DNA from: Isoperla grammatica
Taxonomy: Eukaryota > Arthropoda > Insecta > Plecoptera > Perlodidae
Assembly (NCBI GenBank): GCA_945910005.1
Contig: OX246737.1
Coordinates: forward strand, 79,823,983-79,887,982
DNA length: 64,000 nt
Direction: 5' to 3'
The notes under the pieces are model-generated. The model saw only the letters and a list, made by a program, of their open reading frames with translations. It was not told the origin of the DNA and searched no databases. Shown piece by piece: positions 24,479-34,708 of this stretch; position 1 is the stretch's first letter, and the number at the start of each line of letters is the position of its first letter. The translations under genes and the position numbers were made by a program.

Positions 24479-25310
24479 GTATTTCTTTATTTTTAACGAA
24501 GATTCTTAATACCAATTTTCAAGTCTGTAACATGTTTGGTTGTTGAAATACATATGTATACTTTTTTTAATCACCCATGCCCCTTTTCACATTCCATAAT
24601 TTGATTTTTCGAAAACGGTAAAACATACGTTACTTTATTTTTAAATGAGATTATAAATCACAATTTTCACGTCTGTGACATCTGTTTATTAGGTTTATGT
24701 GTACTCATAATTAAACTCACCCCTACTTTTTCACCCCTCTCAACTGGACTTTCAAAAAATGATTAACCTTGTGTTGTTTTAGCTAAAATTATATTATTAA
24801 TGGCGAGTTTGACGTTCTACACTTTCAGTTTTTAAAATAAAAAATTCACCCCCTCTTTTCACCCCTGTTTTCACCCACTTAACTTGATTTTAGATAAATG
24901 GTGTATTGACTTGTTTCTAAAGATGAATCTAAATAACCATTTTCACGCCTGAAACATCTCCCGATTTCGAAATATTCGTTTGCTCAATTCACTTCTCTTT
25001 TCATCCTCATTAGCTGAATTTTCGAAAAATTGTAAACAATTATTGTTGACGTATTTTTAAAGGATAATGAAATAACAAATATCACAACGGTAAAATCTTC
25101 CGTTTTTGAGTTTTAAAAAATCACTTCCTGTTTCACCCACTTACCTAGACTTGCTAAAAGTACTCAAATATGTGTTTACTTATTATATTAAGGAAATATA
25201 AATACCAATTTTTACGTCTGTAACATTTTCCATCTTCCTTTTTTAAATATATGAATTTAAAAAAATCAACACCCGCTTCTAACCCCTCTTCAAGCCCTAG
25301 TCTCAGTTTA
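24479..25310. repeat. Degenerate ~140-bp tandem repeat, about six units
   Basis: Each unit has a block like ACCAATTTTCACGTCTGTAAC (shortened variants at about 24511, 24659, 24938 and 25205) followed by TTTTCACCC blocks and a GATTTTCGAAAAA block. Spacing is about 127-149 bp. Some units (near 24800 and 25080) are badly eroded. The units share order but clearly less than 80% identity, so this is an old array. Nothing coding is seen. Confidence 0.65.
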
Positions 25311-25471
25311 GAGCAAGATGTTTTGTATGTTGATCTTCAGAATGTTTTTGGACTGAATATCATGCCATGTGATGGTGGTGGGGTTGCTACAGGACTTTTT
25401 TTCAAAGCTGTGTGAATTAGTTGCGATGTCAGTTGCGGTTTACGGTCCTCGATCCTGCTATATAGCTGTAC

Positions 25472-25718
25472 CATTGACTTTATTAGTGGAGGATAGAGTC
25501 CCAGCAGCCATTGGCGACTGTCTACCCATAAACCACCTATGTACGCTAGTAGTACTGGGGAGAAGCCGCTAGGTGCCGCCACATCAGCGCGGCCTAATCA
25601 GGGGGTACGTGTGGCGGCACCTAGCGGCTCCTCCCCAGTACTACTAGCGTACATGGGTGGTTTATGGGTAGACAGTCGCCAATGGCCGCTGGGACTCTAC
25701 CATACACTAATAAACTAA
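25472..25718. mobile_element. Foldback / MULE-like miniature element
   Basis: Arms of about 105 bp at 25478-25584 and 25608-25714 are inverted copies with only a few mismatches. Landmarks are TGTGGCGGCACCTAGCGGCT and GGTTTATGGGTAGACAGTCG. The loop is about 23 bp. The direct repeat ATAGCTGTAC occurs at 25462-25471 and 25719-25728 and would be a 9-10-bp TSD. Long inverted repeats with a TSD of that size are typical of Mutator-like miniature elements. The exact tips are uncertain because the outermost 10 bp of the arms pair poorly. Confidence 0.8.
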
Positions 25719-26195
25719 ATAGCTGTACATCGCTATTCACATTGAGTCGGCCGGACCACGGACTCACTATCAGTTCAGTGTTTCATTTTGTGGATGTAGG
25801 ATGTGGGTCGACTATATAGATGACAAAACTGCATGTATATTATAAATATTAATTCGATCCCCGGAACTTTAAAAACATTGGTTTCATAAAGTGAATCGTA
25901 GAGAAATTTATATCTTCTAAATTTGTTATTTGTGTGTTCAGTGTTCTAATCACTTTACTGAGGATAGCTATGAAATTAACATTGAAAATAAAAAGCACAG
26001 AGTACGTGATTGTGTAATCGACCAAAATTAAACACGAACATAAATAATAAACACTGTTAAATGTACGCTTTCACCCTTACCTCTTGCATATTTTGTCACC
26101 AGTAAAGGAATGCAAATACTTCAATAATGAATTTGTTTAGGTCTGCGCCAGGGTTGGCAACAACCTGTTTTTTCTTCAAAAAAACCCTGCCCAGT

Positions 26196-26256
26196 GGGTT
26201 TTATCGGGTTTTTTCGGGTTTTATCGGGCTTTTTCGAGTTTTTTCGGGTTTAAGAC
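26196..26256. repeat. (CGGGTTTTWT)n short tandem repeat
   Basis: Five to six imperfect copies of a 10-11-bp unit (TCGGGTTTTT or TCGGGTTTTA), following CCAGTGGG. The unit is near-minisatellite in size. Confidence 0.8.
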
Positions 26257-27443
26257 AAAAACATGTTATATGAGTATGCATGCCCTGTTGTGCTTTCCGC
26301 CTGTCCATTTTATGATTTATGATTATTTTGACCTCATCTGCTTGAATAATCTTTGCGTGTCTAGCACCCTAAGCACATAATCTAACCACTTTATACTACT
26401 ATATGTACCGGTACCGTAATGATCGTATTTGGTTGAATTCCTACACTCTTTCTCATGGAAATTAGTCCACCAGGGTGTTGTATTAGTTTTTTTTTTATTG
26501 TTGTGTGATGTGGGCAAATGTATTAGGGGCGGTATAACTAGGAATTCCAAAAGCATTGTAAAGTTCAATAAAAATATAAAGCTCCTTAATTTCATTTAAG
26601 ACTCCACAGGACGGTATTTTTAACGCTTACGTAGGCACTTTGTTGCTATAGTGTTTCCTGAGGCCGTTTGGAAACGGATGGGCGTGTACCTTTGCACACA
26701 TATTTAGAAAGGTCTTATGAATGACTAGATATTTCATTTTTTTCACAATCAATATAGTTTTAATTAAAAAAAAAATAAGAACTTGAGTCTTTTTGTCTGT
26801 TTTGTTCTTACTTTGTCTTAATGTTCTGGGTCTTTCTTAATGAATATTTAAAAAAGCACTCGTTGTGTCATTTGGCCAACTATTGACTAGCCGTAGTTAA
26901 ATTTTCGAAACTGTACGTTGCACGGTGTTGACAAAAAACACAATTTCCCGAATCAAGTACACGCATTGCTCTTCGTTTGCAATTCTTACTTTTCTCTGGC
27001 CCAGGTGAATGTCTAGCTTGTCGGCGCTACCTGTCACTCGTCAAGACTCCCAACAGTTGCCACGAACCGGTTTGAGCGGACAGAAGAGGATGAATGAGAC
27101 CATCTCATCAACCACAACATCAGTGCGATACGCCTACATCCAGTCCATTAGCCCTGTTCTTTAATTGTAAATAAACGATACTGACGATATAGTAAGATCA
27201 AGAATGACTGACCGTAAAGTGACAAGATTTGTGCCCGATCCTAGAGAGTATGGGTTTAGGGTTGATATTTTTTAATTTAGTATAATTATTAATTATTAAT
27301 TTCATAAACTAATAATAGTAACAGTAATAGTAACAGTAATAATGACATGTAATTTGTTTTATTCAATTAACACTAAATACATGTACAAAACTTTAAACAA
27401 TATCCATAAAGCTTTATGTAAGATATGTCAGAGTAGAACGAAT

Positions 27444-27459
27444 GGGGGGGGGGGGGGGG
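27444..27459. repeat. G16 run
   Basis: Sixteen G residues in AT-rich surroundings, outside any element whose ends I could find. It could form a quadruplex. Confidence 0.95.
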
Positions 27460-27593
27460 AGCGGCTTTTTTCATAGCAGAGTGAAATATAATGTTTATAA
27501 CTAATAATGTAATTTCCGTGAGTACCCCCGCTGAATGGTGTACAGGTCAAATAACTTTCCTTGAGCCCTTTTTTGACTATCTAGGTGCATTAG

Positions 27594-28473
27594 GATTAGT
27601 GCAGTGGTTTCCAACCGGGGTGCCGCGAACCTCTGCTAGGGGTGCCGCGAAATGTTCGTTGAAATTGAAAACAATTATGAGTTTCTGAACATTTTGAAAA
27701 TAAAACAAAATATTTATATTCTAATACCCACATTACACGGTTCAATACTTTCGTCAAACTTATTGAATTCAAGGTCAAAAAAACATCAATAAATAGAAGC
27801 TACATTGTTGCAGTTTTTTAACACACTGTTTTTGATTCGCTCTAGTTCTTGAATTCAATAAGTTTGACGAAAGTATTGAGTCGTGTAATGTCGGCATTAC
27901 AGTATACCTACAAACGAAAACATATTTTAATTTAAAAGTCGTCTGACCACAATGGAATTTTCACTGAAACATATTATACATCACAACATTTTCTACAGCA
28001 GATACACTCTCACCTGCGAACCCCCTCAACCACGAATAACACTTCAGAAACACCTCAGAAAACAGGATTAAATTTCTACGGTAGATGTATCTGTTTGAGG
28101 AAGGCGATTGAGCATTAACGAATATTAAATTAAAGAAAAAGTAAGACTTCTATAAGTTGAAGAGGAAATGATACTATATCTTTGTCCACTAACCGGCCAC
28201 AAATCAAAGATATTTACTAACCGTCAAAGCTACATTTCTCACTGTATGTACGTATATCCAACTATAAGTAAGTGGTGTGGTGCCTACAGTAATTAAATCA
28301 TTGAATCAAATTCGCAAAATGATGATTTTTTCCAATTCTCGTAATTATACTTGAAAAATTATTGTTTTTTAGCGTGGGCGTCAATGATTGTGAGGGGGGG
28401 GGGGGGGCGTCTCTACTGAATGTAGGCTTGGGGTGCCTTGAGTCAAAAATGGTTGGGAACCACTGGGTTAGTG
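27594..28473. mobile_element. Non-autonomous hAT element, 864 bp
   Basis: The body is 27602-28465, with ends CAGTGGTTTCCAACC and GGTTGGGAACCACTG (one mismatch between the inverted ends). The flanking octamers are GATTAGTG (27594-27601) and GGTTAGTG (28466-28473), a TSD with one mutation. The next bases inward, GGGGTGCCGCG on the left and GGGGTGCC in inverted form on the right, are also related. A G14 run lies 58-71 bp inside the right end (28394-28407). No transposase sequence is recognisable. Confidence 0.88.
27733..27906. repeat. Internal inverted repeat of the 864-bp hAT element
   Basis: The arm at about 27733-27775 (ACATTACACG, CAATACTTTCGTCAAAC, TTATTGAATTCAAG) is repeated inverted at about 27848-27895 (CTTGAATTCAATAAG, GTTTGACGAAAGTATTG, CGTGTAATGT). 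The arms are about 45-55 bp with a spacer of about 75 bp. It could be the junction of two head-to-head copies. Confidence 0.88.
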
Positions 28474-29399
28474 CTATGTGACAATTGGCAACAAACAACG
28501 ATTCTGTAGCATTATTCTGCGTTTATAGATTACTGGTAAAAAGATTTGTTTTAATAATATGACTTTTTTCACCGTAAATACTTGTCAGTATAGTCACATA
28601 CATGCGCGACAGTAAAAAAATTAATACAAAAAGATGAAAATTATTGTGTGCAATAAGCTACAACCGCTGGATATTGCAGAACTAATACCTTCCAACATAA
28701 GTGGAAATTTTAAACACTAATTAGGAAAAAGAAAATAATGTTATAATATGTTTCATAAGAATCAAAGGTTCAACAAAGCTAAAACAAATTTTCTCACGTT
28801 AATTATTTATAGTTGTAGATACATTTATGGGACCGTAAAATGGTAAATTTATTTGGATTGACGAGGAAGAATATCAGAGGGGTGTTACTAACCTGACCAA
28901 TAGTCAGCCTAGCAGAGCGTTTGTAAAATATGAATATTAGCTTTGAATACATTGTATTCTTATTATTGCTAATTAATATCGGTAATATCGGGGATCTTTA
29001 CACCCTCCTTTTCGTCACCATCTTTTATTGCCGATACATTAAATACTCCCGATGCAGACTGAATGCTAACGTTCATTACATTCAAATCACAAACCTCGAT
29101 GTCATTTACTGCATAATTGCTGTTGGAAACTTCAAACAACCCAGAGGCAGAGTGTTTTCTTTGTTTATCTAAAGACGAACTAAAAAACAAAACAAAAACA
29201 GTGATCGTGTTTGTGGAAATGTTTATTCATTTAACAATGATTTAAAATTATTTTGCCACATAAGCCGGCATTGTTTTCCTACTCACAAATTATCCGAAGC
29301 CACAACAGCGGTTTCTTTGAATTCAGTGGAGGTGAAATAAGTCTCTATAGTGTTACTTTAGTTTTCCTAAAAAAAATATAACCATAATGCGATTGTTTG
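28474..29399. other. AT-rich stretch, one possible exon only
   Basis: Nothing is supported except the weak exon candidate at 28969-29180, listed separately. Confidence 0.5.
28969..29180 (-). CDS. Possible terminal exon, unknown protein
   Basis: On the minus strand a long pyrimidine tract ending GTTTTTTAG (29181-29190) precedes about 70 open codons, ending ITDIN and TAG at 28969. The predicted peptide is hydrophilic, with a repeated element SASGLFEVS and SASGVFNVS about 30 residues apart. I do not recognise it. No upstream exon, start or polyadenylation signal is clear. The open frame may be chance; the internal SASGxFxVS repeat is the only reason to keep it. Confidence 0.22.
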
Positions 29400-30096
29400 A
29401 TTGTATACAGTGGCGTAGATAGAAAACCACGGGCCTCCGGGCAATAGAACCTGGTGGGCCCCTATCATAGACTCGTAAACGTAATTTTGTATTGTGTCCG
29501 GGATTATGTTCATGATCATTATTTAAAGGCGTATCTCAAATCTCTATATTATTTTTAAACTAGTCGACTAGTCTTTTCAAGTCAACAATTGTTGTAAATA
29601 TTATCACTAATTGTTGCGTTAGTCTTCTAGCTAGTTGCCAAGGTCCGTAAATCCCCTGGCGGGGGTGGTCGTAATATACTTTTTCTGAGCGATTTTCGAT
29701 CGAAAGTGTTCTCAACCCATGCATTATTCTCAATTTTGAAAAAGAGCGTTCTGAACTTGCAACAGTAACTGGTAGTGTTATACTTGGAAGTTATCATCAA
29801 TTCCGTTCACAAAACAAACATTAGGAAAGTGTAATAGTATGCAGTATTTTTAAACTATACTTGTATAGATGCAAGATTTACAATCTCGTTTCTTGAACAT
29901 GACACAATTGAGACGATCTGCACCGTCAATTATTAATTTAATAATTGTTCATAGGAATGTTGTATAAGTTTATTGAAGCTTATAAAAAATGATACGTTTC
30001 CAACTCAGGGCAGTCTAGAAACCAGGCCCCTCTAGACCACGGGTCCCCGGGTTTCGCCTGGGCGGCCCGGGCTATACCTACACCACTGATTGTATA
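29400..30096 (-). mobile_element. Internally deleted hAT element, 681 bp
   Basis: The body is 29408-30088, with ends CAGTGGCGTAGATAG and CTATACCTACACCACTG (near-inverted) and a perfect 8-bp TSD ATTGTATA at 29400-29407 and 30089-30096. The ends share the tip CAGTGGCGTAG with the 4.68-kb hAT at 19791. It keeps a minus-strand remnant of the transposase C-terminus, so it is a deletion derivative of a related autonomous element. Confidence 0.93.
29668..29792 (-). pseudogene. Remnant of hAT C-terminal dimerisation domain
   Basis: About 40 codons on the minus strand read LPSITLPVTVASSERSFSKL then RIMHGLRTLSIENRSEK. The core PVTVASSERSFSKLR is the hallmark of the hAT dimerisation region. It aligns with PVTAAGAERSFSKLK of the gene at 20215-23383, but with enough differences to be another family. 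No upstream catalytic part is present. Confidence 0.9.
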
Positions 30097-31084
30097 AGCT
30101 TATTTTACCGATATCACGTAAATCACATTTAGGAACCCCGTACAATCAGCGTAACATTCTGTAGCAATTAATTAATTTATTTGTTTGTTACTACTTCTAC
30201 TTTATTATTAAATTTGTTAAAAACGTTACTTTCATTACGAATGTAACTCGTTACTTATTGTTTTATTGTAAATTGCTCACAAATTAGCATGGAGTGTATG
30301 CAACATGTAGTTGGTTGCATTGATACACTCATTTGTATATAGACTAGAAATACAAATTCAAAAATAATAAGTTATGATGATCACTAGAATGTAATTAATC
30401 AAATAATAACCGTGCATTCGCGTTATACAATCGGTGAAAATTGCAGGTTGTTCCCTTCCTCCCTTTTCTTTTCTTTCTTGGCGCACTCAAATTATCTCGC
30501 GATTTCTTTCCCCTCCTCCACGTGCTGCGCTTTCAGTCCATTGTCTTTCAATGAACATTTTAGAATGATACAGTCGCCACTCTCCACGTATATTATTGTA
30601 ACAGGTGTTGTAACCCTCAGATCTTTTGTCCGATCAGGCCTTCTGTTGACACAGTCCAAAGGCAGGGGGTTTTGGTGTTGTTTAATATTGGCCGCAAAGG
30701 GTTTCTGGCGAAAAGCGAACATTATGAGCCACTAATTTAATTTGGGTCAGGAACCCCGCAGGTATAGCTCGAATCTCGACAAATTTACCTGGCTGGACGA
30801 AATACGCAGGGATTCGGAACTTTCAAGGTCACTTAGCTTCCTGTAGAGTCTACAAAAATCTGAGGTGTATGAAATTTAGACAAAATAATATTTTGATAAT
30901 GTATATTATACATTTAAATAGTTCTGGGATGAACTTAATTCGTCTCAAATTTTGCTTTTATGTAATCCAAAAATTCTCGAAAAATCATGATGGGTATATT
31001 TATTTTGCAAAATGTATCAATCGTAAAAAATAAGATAATATATACGGATGATATAGTGAATGTTTTAAGCTGCTTTATTTTAGG
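30097..31084. other. No supported gene
   Basis: ORFs of 76-107 codons overlap on both strands at 30412-30735, in a patch richer in GC than its flanks. Neither translation shows a motif I recognise. The rest is AT-rich. Confidence 0.5.
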
Positions 31085-31240
31085 CTTGTGGATGTTCCCA
31101 ATTTCAAGTTGATCAGACTTTCCGTTCGACCGAATACACACATAAAAAACAAAAACAAAACAAAAAACAAACAGAACGAGTGCTATAAAACTCTAAAGGA
31201 AACGCTCGCTTCGCTCGCTTAATTAGCTTCACTACCTAGG
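31085..31240 (-). repeat. Dispersed inverted copy of the ~740-bp repeat family
   Basis: The reverse complement runs TTAAGCGAGCGAAGCGAGCG, TTTCC, GTTCTGTTT with T/G-rich tract, GGTCGAACGGAAAGT, GATCAACTTGAAATT and CATCCACAAGCCT. That is the same order as in each unit at 39290-46048. Only about 150 bp are retained and they are diverged. This shows the family is dispersed and not only tandem. Confidence 0.88.
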
Positions 31241-31760
31241 TTAGCTATAGGCCTAGCCCTGGCAATGGTCCTAGTCTAGGCCTATACCTTTGCATTTTTT
31301 TATAATTACAGTATTTAATTCTACCTTCATGGCCTAGGCCTATGCAGTTTTTTTATGTCTTAGTATCATACGCCACATTTTCATGGGTGCCATTTTTAAA
31401 TGTGGCAAATGACAATCAAATTTTTTGCGCGTCACGGCGTTGAAGCCGAGGCATGGGAACTGCCAAAGATTCTAGCGCTCAGCGTCAAGCGTGGCAGCGC
31501 AAAAATATACGCGCTGTATTGGCATTGAAAAACATACCACCCAATCTTATAGCAGATAAAATTTCCAATGATCCCGAAAGACTCGGTCTAAAGCGTTGTT
31601 TACTACCACTTTAAGAAAACGCTAAAAATAAGAAAGTTGAAACACTAAAGCGGAATGCAGAGTCAAGTTAAGTATGTGATTTGTTACTTGTATATGGTTG
31701 CCATGGAGTTTGTTCTTCTTATGGTAAATAGTATGTAATAAAACAATTCCATAGTAGCAA
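31241..31760. other. No supported gene
   Basis: The stretch contains several AGGCCTA words (31245-31345) and a GC-richer patch around 31430-31520. I see no coding signal. Confidence 0.5.
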
Positions 31761-31900
31761 ATTATTATTATGATTCTTTATTGACAACAAGGCATGCCCC
31801 ACAAGTGCAATACAATAGACAAAATCTTGTACTAAACATGACATTTGACTGTGCATACGACTGTTTAGATCCACTTATTGTCTACGTAAAGCGGGGTGCA
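31755..31900 (-). mobile_element. Possible LINE 3' end (minus strand)
   Basis: Reading the minus strand, GTGGGGCATGCCTTGTTG leads to AATAAA (31777-31782) and a short CATAATAATAAT tail. This resembles the 3' end of a non-LTR retrotransposon with a microsatellite-like tail. No coding C-terminus is recognisable in the 96-codon ORF at 31865-32155 upstream of it. Confidence 0.25.
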
Positions 31901-32860
31901 AACAAAGTTACAAGGTATTGCAATAGTCACAAGGTAAGTTATAGCAATAGCAATAAGAAGAGGGTATAAGAGTGTGGTATACGGTATAATCTTAAGACGG
32001 CCAAAGACTTTCCTGAAAGATACTAGTCTACATTTTTGTGTAGACTTCTTTGACCTCTCTCTTTGAGGAAGAAACGATCGTCCACGTGTAGGTGCAGTCG
32101 GTGCAGTGGAGTCCATGGTGGTGCAGTCTTGGTGGTGAGTAATAACATTAGACATTACTGTATTTTACACTTCAACCTACACAGTTGTAAAATCAAACCT
32201 CAAAATAAGTTGTTGGTGTTATTAGAGAACATAAATGTCAATCATGCCTTTCTTCCGCAAAGTACTCATCATCCCTTGTAGTACAGGCAGCTCCAAACCA
32301 TATTGGCCTCTAACGACAGCGCAAAAAATACCTTCCTACCCCCACTATATCAATAATTAAACACCTTTAAACACAATTCTTAGTTTGAATGTTTAACTTT
32401 AGCGATTCTCAAATTCTGTACGTGATGTTAATTTAGATTCTAGGTTATTCATTTCGAGGACAATCTAATCGGAGGTCACTTGTTTTTGGAAGCTACGCAT
32501 CTACCCTTCTTAATGGTCAGAGAAACTGTCAACGTGATTGACATTTGCAACATCGTACAAAGAGAGCAATCAACCAGCGGCAAACGAACCCAAAACTTGC
32601 TGCTGTGTAAGTTGATATGGAAAATTATTTTTTAGGAACAACTAGTCCCAGCTGCGACGTGATCGCCCCTTAACTGCCAACACGCCGACGTTCAAAGATA
32701 ACGACTCCGAGTGACTCACCTGCATCGTCGAAGCAGCAAGAACCATGTGGCCGAGATCCCAAACTGCAGAGCAGTCAGAAACGGTTAGTTTTATCAGTAT
32801 TATGCTACGAACTATGCCCAGCTAAGGCAGTCGCAATCACAATCGAACATCCCAACATAG
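31901..32860. other. No supported gene
   Basis: Mixed-composition DNA. I see no gene, tRNA or clear element ends. Confidence 0.45.
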
Positions 32861-32862
32861 TG

Positions 32863-33075
32863 TAACTGTTGTGTCAGTAGGATTATACAATCCTCCCAAA
32901 GGTCAACTCGTGACATAACAAGCCTTCTAAGACTAAACACCAAGGTTATAATAGTGGGCGACCTCAATGCTAAACATATTGCATGGAATTGCCCTGTAGA
33001 TAATAATAAAAGTGCTTTATCTCTGCTTGAACATAATAATTACGTCATCGCTGCTCCACCTGAGCCCGCCTTTAC
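32863..33075 (+). pseudogene. Jockey-type endonuclease fragment
   Basis: The piece VGLYNPPKG (about 32875) is followed after a frameshift near 32905 by VIIVGDLNAKHIAWNCP and LLEHNNYVIAAPPEPAFT (32942-33076). GDLNAKHxxWN with a following P-x-x-PT is characteristic of the APE-type endonuclease of Jockey-clade non-LTR elements, which nick target DNA to prime reverse transcription. Only about 70 residues of the domain remain. No RT follows, so it is a fragment. It differs from the endonuclease at 36.2-36.6 kb (GDFNINLDS), so at least two LINE families are present. Confidence 0.8.
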
Positions 33076-33076
33076 T

Positions 33077-34137
33077 CGAGAGATGGCGTTACTGTCACCG
33101 CGAGAAGTGAGTGATGGCAGCTACGATCAAGTGAGTGAGGCAACTCACTCAACATAGAGCGAAACAACCGTTTTTGTTAAATATATTAAAATCTATGCAG
33201 CCAGTACTGTCGAGATCTCTGTATATAGAAATCAATACCATTGTAGAAGACTCGTGAGCCATTCATATACGATAAACATTCATAAATAACGACTTGTTTT
33301 ACAAATATAACCTGAAATATGTAGTTTCGGCGGCGTGCGGTTGGGCCGTGAAAATACGCACCTTGCATTTTAGTACATACTATGAATTTTCGTTCAGGGC
33401 ACTTTCTATCTAGAAAGTTTATTTTGTTATTGTCTAAAAGGGCTGCTACGCATGTTTGGAGAACTTTCGAACAAATTCGATCTTTAATTATTCGCCAATT
33501 GAGTCTGAGAAAACAAACCACTTTCTAGAACTTTCCATCTCCGATGCGTGAACTGTCATAACAAGTTAACTATTATGTATTTTATTTTGAAACAATCTGT
33601 TCAACAATCATTGATATGCGAACTAAATATTTTGTCATATAAGTTAAACTTGGTTAAACCAAAAAAGTAAAGATAAATCGATAAAGAGGTACCGATAAAC
33701 CCAAAGTTACGGAACGGGAACGAGATCGACCGTTTTGCTAAGTTTCTAATGATGCAATAGAAAATGTAATGGACGTTGCAACACCAAAACACCGATGACG
33801 TCAACGTACAGAGAGAAAAGGGAAGGCTCACACATTTTTTTATTTGCTAACTGGTTACCTCAAGTTAAAATAAACGGGAACTAATTGGTTTCGGCTCAAA
33901 AGGTGCATTAACATCGCTTTAACAGCAAGTCAAAGATATTGCTGTCAAAACACGCTCAGAAACGGACCTGTGCCATCTTGCTCGTGATTAAAAGGTTCTG
34001 ACGTCATATCTCAGTAAACAATAATTTTATATCATACAAATAGTACTGAAATCCCACCCTTTAGTAGATTATTGCTCTCATAAGACTTTAACTGAACCAA
34101 CGTTTATTTCTAGTTAGTAAATGAACACTGCTAAACA
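33077..34137. other. No supported gene
   Basis: About 1.06 kb. ORFs at 33186-33521 and 33601-33831 (minus strand) have no recognisable features. Confidence 0.45.
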
Positions 34138-34393
34138 TTAAAGGGGTTCTCACCCGCTAGATTTATTTTTTACCATAGGGTCTACTGCACCACACCAATC
34201 GATAATGAACCATTAAAAATCGTGAGTTGAAACCTGTGAATTGTTATTAATTAATGAAATTTCTGGTTAACTGCCGCGGCGACTGTTGCACGAGCGTAGT
34301 GTTAGCCGGCTTTTGGTGCGGCTGTACTCCGCTTGACACAGCATAGCAGACCGCGTTCATTGCGCATGCGTTGACTATTCCCCCTCCCAATAC

Positions 34394-34397
<4 letters not shown>

Positions 34398-34456
<59 letters not shown>
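34398..34456. repeat. (CT)n microsatellite
   Basis: About 29 uninterrupted CT units, directly followed by CATGGCGGCAAG. It lies between the outer left end and the LINE ORF1 and may belong to the LINE leader. Confidence 0.97.
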
Positions 34457-34458
<2 letters not shown>

Positions 34459-34708
34459 GGCGGCAAGTGAGTAGCAGCGTGTGTTTGTGTATCCGGGGAA
34501 ACTGTATATTTCGGCCTATCTTCACATTAAAAATCATATTTAACAATACTAAGCCGTGCCGTAGTAGTACATCTATCCACCATAGTGCTTGTTTTGGGTT
34601 CTGATAGTTTCATCCACGATATATTCCTTGTTTTCTACAGTTTACGTTGCTAGCAGCGTGTGTCGTTTAGGCCTACGTGTTGTTTGCCACGTGTTCGCTT
34701 CACTCCAC

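Larger units (their letters stand above)
25729..27593. other. AT-rich stretch without a supported gene
   Basis: There is no recognisable coding region in about 1.9 kb. A 90-codon minus-strand ORF at 26323-26595 begins with a hydrophobic stretch (FIFLLNFTMLLEFLVI) but has no homology I recognise. A patch at 26196-26256 repeats CGGGTTTTATCGGGTTTTTT about five times. A G16 run lies at 27444-27459. CAGGGTTGGCAAC at 26151 resembles a transposon end with no visible partner. Confidence 0.6.

Noticed and set aside
26140..26170. Transposon end CAGGGTTGGCAAC
   Set aside because: No inverted partner or 8-bp duplication was found within several kilobases.
26323..26595. 90-codon ORF with hydrophobic N-terminus
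   Set aside because: It resembles a signal peptide, but it lies in AT-rich DNA where Leu/Ile/Phe stretches are expected, and no homology is recognised.
30412..30735. Overlapping ORFs of 107 and 76 codons
   Set aside because: No motif, no codon evidence and opposite strands. Neither can be supported.
34247..34546. Arg-Glu repeat ORF over the (CT)n tract
   Set aside because: It is purely the translation of a dinucleotide microsatellite.
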